IMG/VR virus record: IMGVR_UViG_3300010885_005045
Coordinates: 1-60,785 of that record
Source: a virus
DNA: 60,785 nucleotides
Reading direction: 5' to 3' (one strand)
In this document: in pieces, positions 9,001-16,069 of the stretch
How positions within the stretch are numbered: the stretch's first letter is position 1
How the letters are laid out: every line of letters begins with the position of its first letter
The notes under the pieces: model-generated
Seen by the model: the letters and a program-made list of their open reading frames with translations, nothing else
What the model was told of the DNA's origin: nothing
The model's database searches: none
Translations under genes and position numbers: made by a program

Positions 9001-10905
9001 TCCTTACCAACCGCTTCAACAACACAATTAGGTGGTGTTAAAATTGATACAACTGCTGGCTTAACAAACACTAGTGGTTTAATTTCAGTAACTCGAAGTG
9101 ATTCTACTAGTAGTAACTCTACTACAACTTTAGCTAACTCTAAAGCAGTAAGTGATCTTAAGGGTCTTTCAATGTTGCTTGATGGCACTCAAACCATGAC
9201 GGGCAAACTAAAAACATTTGCATCAACTGCAAGTGTTGCAAGTTTAAATGTTCCAATTGGTAGTGCTGTAACAAGCCGAACATCGGGTGATATATGGAAT
9301 GTAAGTGGTAATCTCCAATATAGTCCTGATGGGACTGCAATAAAAACTCTTGCTTATCTTGATAGTTCTATCACAGGTAATGCAGCAACAGCTACAGCTT
9401 TAACTCCCGGTGGAGCTATTACTTTGAGTGGTGCAGTAACTTCTTCTGCTACTACTTTTACAGGAAGTGCTATATCTATAGCTACGACCCTTGCTGCTGG
9501 TCAGGCTGTAACAGCCGTTACTGGTGCGGGAGCAAATGCAATAACTGCAACAAGAACAATTGATTCAGTTGCTTTAACTCTACCACAAAATATTGGAACT
9601 GCTAGTGATGTTCAGTTTAATTCAGCTAGACTTGGTAATATTACTTTAAGTGCTAATACCATTAATACTGCTGCTACTACTGGTAATCTAATCATAGATT
9701 CTGCTGGTGGTACTACAACAATTAATGATACTGTGAGTATTGCAGGACCTTTAACTGTTACTGGCAGTAATGCAACTACCCTTGGTGGTGCAGTAACTCT
9801 TGGTAGTACGCTTGCTCTTAGTAATGCCCCTTGTACAATTGCTCTTGGTAACACAGCGGGTGCAGCTCTTACCTCTATTAATAGCGCAGGTTCTGCAACA
9901 GGTGTTAATCAAATTGGGGATATTATTCTTCGCACCCCTGCTAATGGCAGAGCATTCTTAGTTGGTAATGCTACAAACACAACAGTAACCGCAGCTAATG
10001 ATGCTATTATTACTGAAGGAGTATTAGCTAGTAGAATTGCTGGACTTAGTAGTACATACATGTCTAGCAATGGGGCAACCAGATCTACTACAGGAGATCA
10101 AATTCTTGGAGTTGGCACTGATACTGGTAGTTTTATTGTTAAAACTGGTGTTACACCAGTAGCCAAACTAACCATTGCAAACAATGGTGTTGCAACTTTT
10201 GCTAATCAACTCAAAGTTACCACTGGTGGTTTGCAAGTTATTGCGGGTGGTCTATATGTTGGTGCTACTGGAACGGAGTCAAATGTTATTAACAATGGCT
10301 TACTTGTTCAAAATGGTAATGTTAGTTGTAGTGCAGATGTAACTGCTAATATTCATTTAACCAGTAAGCTTTATGTGGATACTTCTTTTGCTAAACTTGC
10401 CGGGTCTGAGGCAAATCCTTCACTTACTGCACTCTGGGATTCTCAAGCTTGGATAAGAGCAGCGACTGCAATGGGTTTCCATTCTTACACAGCTAATACA
10501 AATCAAGTTTGTAATGCGGGTGTTACTACTATTGATGCTACAGACTTTAAAGTAGGTGTTCCACATTATTGTCCCCTTTCAAATCCCGGTGGAGGTAATG
10601 TTAGTATTACTATTAATCTCAGTGTTCCATATGGTTATAGGGTGGTTCTTCTTTATAAAAACTCTTCGGCAGCAAGTTTTTTAAATGCTGCGTGGACTGT
10701 CACTGGTATATATACGGATACAAGAGCATCTTTTGCTACAATGTTAACTAAAAGAACTGCTGGTGGAGGAACATTCTCAAATTGGACTTTTGGAACAGAA
10801 TTTACATCAACAACTCCCGGTGCTCCTTATACATATCAACTAGCTAATAATGCATCTGTTAGTAATGGTCATACCCATGACTTTATTTTTATGCGTATAG
10901 CTTAA
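6097..10905 (+). CDS. Tail fibre protein
   Basis: This 1602-residue fibre probably binds the host receptor. Residues 1-180 resemble the T7 gp17 N-terminal attachment domain, including VFDTGYDTKFGSYSF and a helical LTTTQLNLQFDQLKFNIQELV. The shaft consists of degenerate beta repeats: NRLDQMAAP..., NRLDQMTAP..., then TTTQLGGIKLGN and TTQLGGVKI modules. The C-terminal tip (about 1470-1602) ends NGHTHDFIFMRIA, without an obvious intramolecular chaperone motif. The gene directly follows the nozzle gene. In T7 the fibre gene instead follows the internal virion genes, so this order is rearranged. Confidence 0.85.
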   Translation: MTTYDNLNIATTTLVFQGSGNTSVASGIFDLSSLAFLPNIPLIDQIEVERVFDTGYDTKFGSYSFTIANRREMFIFPKNWYSINEQTKVLTFKDLSTIPLYDDNGLYYPYSRSYDFPSGPNLDIPTVQAISTQVGAITRQADIVYIRRKTPSINSIVTFAPGTRLTTTQLNLQFDQLKFNIQELVAKFRNEAILKYDENAVDGPFLGQGDLKMNNNYIKDVNSPAFTLYNQNITDASGLNFSANTFLVNLGAVASGIINGTLHRTGLNSSPPVFSGDYDAGNLKLINLTNGSSAQDAATMGQISNASNITTGTLNPALFTNATIPLEKLSASRVTYTLPEAALPNANALSATTAYGSSTATNTNNIIYASVDPKGRITSVGHRNLTVDDLPTSGVNSTPTIYGASGKVPQITVDTKGRITVAADRTLAATDIPAVNATAITGALVAGNLPLVSGYSGTTATTNIPTSITVDTFGRVTAVASSGLTASNISDFNTVVRNNRLDQMAAPTASVSLNNQKILLLSDPTIATDAANKNYIDTNFTSTANLNAAVQANRLDQMTAPIAAVTLNNQKITNLGTPTLATDAATRGYVTGYAAPLSTFSADVTSVIQPNAVYWDSGNSVFTASRSSTRTKVRGVATPLDASDAVPLDYFTANALVSSSGVITAGGSRLTGLGTPAPGMALGSDAVNFALLESVVLTNAQASGQLVGSTLPQVYRSAAPTPTANNPATGWNRYAFAFVDGTNPLYATTSTMVIVEIEGSSVKCVPQTAAPTSGNVFNGWFYLDISGSTKTVYLYTNPAITGTNVIIRNFGLSRLVSGAAATTASTGLVAITSGNDGGISVTGLGYIALVPATAAQLGGLKLGTGLSAGSGGTVNVAFPTATNSALGQVFVPAVGTSGLNLNTSTGALSLPTATTTQLGGIKLGNTLSISSDVVNVVFPTATNSALGQVFVAAVATSGLSLDLATGALSLPTASTTQLGGVKIDTTAGLTNTSGLISVTRSDSTSSNSTTTLANSKAVSDLKGLSMLLDGTQTMTGKLKTFASTASVASLNVPIGSAVTSRTSGDIWNVSGNLQYSPDGTAIKTLAYLDSSITGNAATATALTPGGAITLSGAVTSSATTFTGSAISIATTLAAGQAVTAVTGAGANAITATRTIDSVALTLPQNIGTASDVQFNSARLGNITLSANTINTAATTGNLIIDSAGGTTTINDTVSIAGPLTVTGSNATTLGGAVTLGSTLALSNAPCTIALGNTAGAALTSINSAGSATGVNQIGDIILRTPANGRAFLVGNATNTTVTAANDAIITEGVLASRIAGLSSTYMSSNGATRSTTGDQILGVGTDTGSFIVKTGVTPVAKLTIANNGVATFANQLKVTTGGLQVIAGGLYVGATGTESNVINNGLLVQNGNVSCSADVTANIHLTSKLYVDTSFAKLAGSEANPSLTALWDSQAWIRAATAMGFHSYTANTNQVCNAGVTTIDATDFKVGVPHYCPLSNPGGGNVSITINLSVPYGYRVVLLYKNSSAASFLNAAWTVTGIYTDTRASFATMLTKRTAGGGTFSNWTFGTEFTSTTPGAPYTYQLANNASVSNGHTHDFIFMRIA
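8731..8949 (+). repeat. In-frame direct repeat in the fibre shaft
   Basis: A 39-bp segment at 8731-8769 recurs exactly at 8911-8949. The offset is 180 bp (60 codons), so the fibre module is repeated in frame. Flanking modules are similar but diverged. Confidence 0.85.
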
Positions 10906-10915
10906 GGAATAATCT

Positions 10916-11170
10916 ATGAATGAGAATAACATTGGTATCTATGTTTCGGTATTACAATTAGCTATTCTCACCATTGGGGTAGTTACTGTTATTATACGCC
11001 TAGGCAAAAGGGAGGCTCAAATCGACAACAGCATGGCAGAACTTCTTCTATTAAAGGACATAACTAGAGATCTAGTTAAGACTGATATTGAATTAGGAAA
11101 AAACATGGTGGCTGTAATGGTTGAGTTGAAGGAACTACGGTATCGTATTGAGATGCTGGAAAGGAATTAA
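10916..11170 (+). CDS. Small membrane protein with coiled coil (lysis cassette candidate)
   Basis: An 84-residue protein with one N-terminal membrane segment (residues about 8-28, VSVLQLAILTIGVVTVII) followed by a charged helical/coiled-coil tail. This is the topology of an inner-membrane spanin (Rz-like) or a small holin. It is followed by a lipoprotein gene (1-bp overlap) and another small membrane protein, which supports a lysis role. No family is recognised by eye. Confidence 0.5.
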   Translation: MNENNIGIYVSVLQLAILTIGVVTVIIRLGKREAQIDNSMAELLLLKDITRDLVKTDIELGKNMVAVMVELKELRYRIEMLERN

Positions 11171-11640
11171 TGCGTAAGATATTCTTACTAGTTTTTCTTA
11201 CAGGATGTTCCTCTGTTAATGAGATATCATCAAGCACTTATAAGATACAAGCAAGTGCTTTACAGATACTTAATACGGAGGACATCGTAGTCGCCCACAA
11301 ATACGCCCGTAACATCCTTGGTGAATCTGAGGACATTGCGGGTATCTTAGGCAATATAAAAGACAGTACCCCTTGGTGGGCAGACCTACTTAGCTACGGC
11401 TTTATTGCCCTAGCTATAGTAGGTGTATGTGTACTCTTGTGGTACACAGGAATTGGTACATTAATTAAGAAGGTAGTATATTCTCTTGGGTTGTTTATCC
11501 CAGAGAAGAAGATTCAACAAGCTAAGTTGCTTGCTGAAGCCAAGGACGAATCAGATCCTACTACCATTAGAGAAGCAATCGCAGCATTCAGAGCAGGAGA
11601 TCCTGCCTTTGATGCTGCATATAAGAAAGTACAAGGATAA
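11170..11640 (+). CDS. Predicted lipoprotein with a membrane segment
   Basis: A 156-residue protein with a lipoprotein signal at the N-terminus (KIFLLVFLTGC, Cys13 as the lipidation site). A second strong hydrophobic segment lies at about residues 77-99 (LSYGFIALAIVGVCVLLWY), followed by a charged tail. Outer-membrane spanins are short lipoproteins, but they lack an internal membrane segment, so this is not a classical Rz1. It could be a lysis protein or a host surface-modifying (exclusion) lipoprotein. Confidence 0.5.
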   Translation: MRKIFLLVFLTGCSSVNEISSSTYKIQASALQILNTEDIVVAHKYARNILGESEDIAGILGNIKDSTPWWADLLSYGFIALAIVGVCVLLWYTGIGTLIKKVVYSLGLFIPEKKIQQAKLLAEAKDESDPTTIREAIAAFRAGDPAFDAAYKKVQG

Positions 11641-11644
11641 TATT

Positions 11645-11758
11645 ATGGCATCATTTATCGGTTCAGTTTGGTTTGCATGTCTTCTTTGCGTGGTTGGCTA
11701 TATCGCTGGATCAGTCGTTCCAGTGAGTAAGCTGCCTGAGCTGTTCAAGAAGAAGTGA
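11645..11758 (+). CDS. 37-residue membrane peptide (possible holin)
   Basis: MASFIGSVWFACLLCVVGY... forms one membrane helix with a short lysine-rich C-terminal end (FKKK). The start is ATG after AAGGATAATATT. The stop overlaps the GTG start of the small terminase by 4 bp. Size and place next to the terminase resemble the T7 holin (17.5) position, but it has only one membrane helix. Confidence 0.5.
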   Translation: MASFIGSVWFACLLCVVGYIAGSVVPVSKLPELFKKK

Positions 11759-11979
11759 ATAAAGAACTTATCACTCAATTAAATGCTCGTCTTATTGAGC
11801 GTCTTCTAGACGATCTTCAAGACGATACAAAGAGTACCCCCGGTCTGTACCAAGTCATTCGTGGCGTGGTCAACGACAACCGGGAAGCTCTAGATGGTAT
11901 CCCTACGACCTCCCTTGACACCCTAGAGGTGGCAATGAAGGCTAAGATGCCATTCAAATTTAAGTCTACCCAGATTTAA
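11755..11979 (+). CDS. Terminase small subunit (T7 gp18-like)
   Basis: A 74-residue protein beginning with GTG. The segment LIERLLDDLQDDTKSTPGLY followed by QVIRGVVNDN matches the helical pattern of T7-type DNA maturase A (LADL..SP.LY..I). These proteins recognise the concatemer and regulate the large subunit. It is slightly shorter than T7 gp18 (89 residues) and lies immediately before the large terminase gene. Confidence 0.75.
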   Translation: MNKELITQLNARLIERLLDDLQDDTKSTPGLYQVIRGVVNDNREALDGIPTTSLDTLEVAMKAKMPFKFKSTQI

Positions 11980-11984
11980 CACAA

Positions 11985-12016
11985 CGGTTCCTAGGGGCAG
12001 GAATGCCCTTAGGAAC
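11985..12016 (+). terminator. Strong hairpin before the large terminase gene
   Basis: A 14-bp stem (GGTTCCTAGGGGCA / TGCCCTTAGGAACC, one G-T pair) with a GGAA tetraloop. Only a weak T-rich tail (ATTTGATT) follows. Two smaller hairpins (GGGCTA/TAGCCC and CCCC/GGGG) follow before the next gene. It may be an attenuator or processing site rather than a full terminator. Confidence 0.5.
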
Positions 12017-12102
12017 CATTTGATTGTACTTGGGCTAGCAAGATAGCCCATTTACTGAGAAACCGTTTATAGCCCCTGCTAGGGGGTTTAGAAAGGAAGC
12101 CC

Positions 12103-13788
12103 ATGAAAGCTCCCCCAGAAGTCCTAGAAGACTTTAGAAACCATCTTTACTTTTGTTTCAAGTACCTAGGCTTGGGTCAACCTACCCCTAAACAATACGC
12201 TATGGCACATCGGCTCCAAGTAGGAACTAAGGATATGCTCCTACAGGCAGGGCGTGGTGACGGCAAGTCTGTAATCATGGCATGCTATGTCTCATGGTTA
12301 CTCTTGTTAAATCACAATACTACAATACTTGTATTATCAGCAGGGGCTGACCGGGCTATTAAGTTTGTATTCCAGACCAGAGCTATCTTAACTCAGGTTC
12401 CTTACATGAAGGATCTTGAGCCATTAGAGAATGACAAGGACAGTGCCTTTGGTTTTAATGTACATACCCGTACCCAGTTCGGACAGGATCTGTCAGTAAC
12501 TGCTAAGGGTATTACCTCACAGATCACAGGTCTACATGCTGATCAGATCATTGGTGATGATGTTGAGATTGTAGAAAACTCTGACTCCCCTCAGGCTAGA
12601 GAGAAACTCTGGGAGAGATGCTTGGAGTTAGAGAATGTAGTAAATAAAGTTGATGTGGCTAGTATCCGATTCTTAGGTACACCACAATCTAAAGACTCTG
12701 TATATAATAAACTAGGTGGGATTTACCCCACCGTTAAGTTTCCGGCTGTCATGCCAGACTTAACTAACCCCGAAGAGATAGAAAATGTTGATGAATATAT
12801 TCTTGGTCTGGGCTTTGAGCCGGGAGAATCGACTCAGCCTGAAAGATTTCCCACAGAAAAGCTTGCTGAAATTGAAGCGAAGATTGGTCCGACCAACTTT
12901 GACTTACACTACAAGCTTAAGACATCGACTTCAGATGTCAAAAGATACCCCCTTAGATTAGAAGATTTAATTGTATTAGATGTAGATCCACAGGTCTTCC
13001 CAGTCAAGGTAGTTCATGCTAAGAGTGTAGTCAATAAAAGAGTCTCTTCATTTGGTATGAAGGGTGATCTTGTTTATGAGCCTATGCATATTGAGCCATC
13101 CTTTGTCCCCTACAATCAGACGGTCTTATTCATAGATCCCTCAGGTCGTGGTGCGGATGAGACAGCTCTGTGTGTGGCTTCCTTTGCTCATGGTTATATT
13201 GTGATACATGAATTGACAGGCATTCAAGGAGGATACGATAGTGTTACCCTTATGAAGATCTGTAAGCTTATTAATCAATACAAGATTAACCTTGTTAAGT
13301 ATGAGTCTAACTATGGTGATGGTATGTTCGGTAAGATCATCCAGCCTGTCATTGCACAGAACTGTGGACAGATTGGTATTGAAGAGTACAAGGTTACCGG
13401 ATCTAAGGAGAATAGAATCTTAAGTACACTTGAGCCAATCATGGCACAACACCGTCTTGTATTTGATGTTGGAGTTATCCAAGACAAAGAGAATCAGATG
13501 CAGATCACTCGACTACAGAACAAGCGTGGTGCTCTTAAGCATGATGACCGTGTTGATGTACTCAGTGCTGCTGTGTCCCATTGGGTTAATGCTTTGGCTA
13601 TTGATCCAGATAGAGAATTGATTTACAAACAACAGGAAGACTACAAGAATCAGATTAAAGATTGGATGGGAAACAAAAGAGTACTTGGTCTTCTAGGTGA
13701 TAGAATCTCCGGTGCTGTCTTGTTGAATGGAAAGGATATTCCAAAGGGTAAGTTCGGTAAATCTATATTAAAAAGAAATCGTAAATGA
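12103..13788 (+). CDS. Terminase large subunit
   Basis: A 561-residue packaging motor ATPase and nuclease, close in size to T7 gp19 (586). The ATPase half has a Walker A (LLQAGRGDGKS, about residues 46-56) and a Walker B-like IIGDDVEIV (about 149-157). The nuclease half has FIDPSGRGADETALC (about 344), YESNYGDGMFG and a C-terminal DDRVDVLSAAVSHW acidic motif. It docks on the portal and fills the procapsid. The start ATG follows AGAAAGGAAGCCC. Confidence 0.95.
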   Translation: MKAPPEVLEDFRNHLYFCFKYLGLGQPTPKQYAMAHRLQVGTKDMLLQAGRGDGKSVIMACYVSWLLLLNHNTTILVLSAGADRAIKFVFQTRAILTQVPYMKDLEPLENDKDSAFGFNVHTRTQFGQDLSVTAKGITSQITGLHADQIIGDDVEIVENSDSPQAREKLWERCLELENVVNKVDVASIRFLGTPQSKDSVYNKLGGIYPTVKFPAVMPDLTNPEEIENVDEYILGLGFEPGESTQPERFPTEKLAEIEAKIGPTNFDLHYKLKTSTSDVKRYPLRLEDLIVLDVDPQVFPVKVVHAKSVVNKRVSSFGMKGDLVYEPMHIEPSFVPYNQTVLFIDPSGRGADETALCVASFAHGYIVIHELTGIQGGYDSVTLMKICKLINQYKINLVKYESNYGDGMFGKIIQPVIAQNCGQIGIEEYKVTGSKENRILSTLEPIMAQHRLVFDVGVIQDKENQMQITRLQNKRGALKHDDRVDVLSAAVSHWVNALAIDPDRELIYKQQEDYKNQIKDWMGNKRVLGLLGDRISGAVLLNGKDIPKGKFGKSILKRNRK

Positions 13789-14282
13789 GTATAGCTGTTG
13801 TGACAGGTATTGGTCCCCGTACTGGTACTTCATTTGTAATGCAGAGTGCTAAGAAGGCAGGACTTCCCATTATAGGGGAGGCATTTAATAACATAGTTGT
13901 TCCTAAACATAATCCTGAGGGCTACTGGGAAACAAACACACTCAATCCCAAAGAACTTAATAACCATATTGTTAAACTTTGGTATCCTAATTTAATCACC
14001 ATTAACACAAACAGAATATCTCGTATTGTTGTCTTAGAAAGAAAAGATAAGCTGGCTCAGATGTATAGTATATATAAAGTCTTTAAAGACGAGTGTGAAC
14101 TACATCCTATCTTTCTTGATCTGATCAACCCCGTGGATATATTTTACGAGCATGCTACTTATTTAAATGAGTGGCTCAATAAACAAAATCAAAATAAAAT
14201 AATGCGGGTAAATACTGAGGATCTTACAGATTCAATACCAGATATCTTATCCTTCTTAGAAAGAGGACTCAAATGGGAGTAG
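13785..14282 (+). CDS. Sulfotransferase-like P-loop protein
   Basis: A 165-residue protein. The N-terminal VVTGIGPRTGTSFVM resembles the PAPS-binding loop of sulfotransferases (x-G-x-P-R-S-G-T). RISRIVVLERKDKLAQMYS (about residues 82-100) resembles the 3'-phosphate-binding strand with its Arg and Ser. It is shorter than cellular sulfotransferases (usually over 250 residues), so the substrate-binding parts may be reduced. It overlaps the large terminase stop by 4 bp and the next gene by 10 bp. Substrate unknown; a nucleotide kinase is an alternative. Confidence 0.5.
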   Translation: MSIAVVTGIGPRTGTSFVMQSAKKAGLPIIGEAFNNIVVPKHNPEGYWETNTLNPKELNNHIVKLWYPNLITINTNRISRIVVLERKDKLAQMYSIYKVFKDECELHPIFLDLINPVDIFYEHATYLNEWLNKQNQNKIMRVNTEDLTDSIPDILSFLERGLKWE

Positions 14283-15013
14283 CAATTGCAATGGGCGGTA
14301 TGGCATTAGCCTCTGGAGTTATGGGTGCATTAGGTGCATCTAGCCAAGCAGATGCCGCAGCAAAAGCAGCAGAGATCCAGCAACGGAATGCAAACTTTCA
14401 GAACCAATGGGCAAAGGCAACGCAAGACAGAAATGTTATGCGTGAGTTCCAAGCCAACCTTCAGCGTAGTGCTCAGATTGAAAAGGGTGCTGCAACTGAA
14501 CGAGCACTAGCAGAGTACTATTTAGACAAGTCATTCTCAAATCAAAAGAGTACACTAAGCAAGCAAACCTCACAGGTCAATGCACAGTTCATCTCTTCAA
14601 TGACATCCCGTGGTATCACTGCAAACAGTGGCACTGCTAGAGCAATGCTTCGTCAGAACATTGAAGCCCTAGGTAGCAACATGGTAGCCCTCAAGCTGAA
14701 CCATCGTAGTGCTTACCAAGACATCATCACACAACAACAAACAAGACTAGGACAACGAGGCAATGCCTTTGCTCCAGACCTTGGAGTCTTTATCCCATCT
14801 AAGGGTGGTATTGCTAACAATTCCTCAACTGCATTGACTACTGGTTTAATTCAGGCTGGTCTGCAGGGAGCATCTGTTGGTATCCAAGCTCAGATGCAGT
14901 ATGGTGGTGGAAGTAAAACACCTGCGGCGGGTGGTTCCGGTGGTCTAATGGGCATGGGTGGAATGCCAAGTCCAAGTTTAGGTAATACTGGTTTTAGTAA
15001 TTTTAGATTTTAA
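14273..15013 (+). CDS. Internal virion protein (T7 gp14-like)
   Basis: A 246-residue protein. The hydrophobic, Gly/Ala-rich N-terminus (AMGGMALASGVMGALGASSQ) is followed by a long helical region (AAEIQQRNANFQNQWAKA...), then a Gly-rich C-terminus. This is the pattern of T7 gp14, which is ejected first and forms the outer-membrane pore for DNA entry. It begins the block of four ejection-protein genes. T7 gp14 is 196 residues. Confidence 0.72.
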   Translation: MGVAIAMGGMALASGVMGALGASSQADAAAKAAEIQQRNANFQNQWAKATQDRNVMREFQANLQRSAQIEKGAATERALAEYYLDKSFSNQKSTLSKQTSQVNAQFISSMTSRGITANSGTARAMLRQNIEALGSNMVALKLNHRSAYQDIITQQQTRLGQRGNAFAPDLGVFIPSKGGIANNSSTALTTGLIQAGLQGASVGIQAQMQYGGGSKTPAAGGSGGLMGMGGMPSPSLGNTGFSNFRF

Positions 15014-15025
15014 AGAGAATAACAA

Positions 15026-16069
15026 ATGGCTAAAAAAGATTTATACTCTTCATTGCAACAGATTGCAACGGAAACAAATACCAATGCCGTTGAGGCAGTT
15101 AACACTGAAGAGATGATTGACAAGCAAGACATTGCTAAGATTAATCAGATCACAGAGTTAGCAACTAAGATGTACCCTACTAACGCACAGAATAGATTCA
15201 ATTACTGGAAGAACAATAATTCCCTCGACAGTCTTTCCAACAACAGTAGAAACTACTTCTGGAAGGAATACGAGAAGATGCACCCGTCTGGTAAGGATGG
15301 GGCAATCAGTGACTTTATCAACACCAGTCTTATTGAACTAAATAATATTAGTGGTGTCTCCAGTAAAGAGTTCTTCCTACGAGATCGTATGGCTAACTCC
15401 CCTGAGTGGGCAAGAACAGCCTTAGCTCCGGAGTTGGCTAAACTATCTACTGTAGTAGCTACGGCTAACTTCAGTAAGGCTAGTCAAGTCTACTCTAACT
15501 CATTGAGTGGTAAGGTTAATAAGTTCCTTATGGACAATGAGCTAGACCCTGATGTGTCTACTGACCAACACTCCGCTGACTTCATGAAGCTAGAACAAAT
15601 GAACTTGTTTGATGTAGCCTCGGTAGTGAATGGTCGTATTGGTATCTACAATCAGAATGGAACCTTTGTCCCAAGCTTTGGTCTACAAGACCGTAAGCAA
15701 GCTTTACCAAATGATCCCTATGGTGCTCCTTCATTTGCTGAGCAAGTCTTAGTTAAAGACACAGCAACACAGCCAATCAAGGAAGCCATTGAGAATAAGA
15801 TCTATTCCCAACGCAGTGTTATCTCTAGACAAGAGCAGCAATCAGCAATGGAAGTCTCTAAGCTTTTAGAGTCAGGTCATTATAACATTGATAGATGGAA
15901 TGAAGCCTTTGCAGTTAACCCAGAGTCTTCCGCTAAAGAGCAAGTATATCGTGGTCTTCGTGGAGAGATTGCATCTGGTCGAGTTAAAACAACAAAAGAA
16001 CTAACAGAAAGTATTTATACAGCTATGTCTAAATACCCTAATATGTTTGGAGATACAACCAATGGCTGA
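15026..16069 (+). CDS. Putative virion/ejection protein
   Basis: A 347-residue, mostly helical, polar protein with no recognised catalytic motif. It sits between the gp14-like and gp15-like genes and overlaps the next gene by 8 bp, so it is most likely another internal virion component. No direct family recognition. Confidence 0.5.
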   Translation: MAKKDLYSSLQQIATETNTNAVEAVNTEEMIDKQDIAKINQITELATKMYPTNAQNRFNYWKNNNSLDSLSNNSRNYFWKEYEKMHPSGKDGAISDFINTSLIELNNISGVSSKEFFLRDRMANSPEWARTALAPELAKLSTVVATANFSKASQVYSNSLSGKVNKFLMDNELDPDVSTDQHSADFMKLEQMNLFDVASVVNGRIGIYNQNGTFVPSFGLQDRKQALPNDPYGAPSFAEQVLVKDTATQPIKEAIENKIYSQRSVISRQEQQSAMEVSKLLESGHYNIDRWNEAFAVNPESSAKEQVYRGLRGEIASGRVKTTKELTESIYTAMSKYPNMFGDTTNG

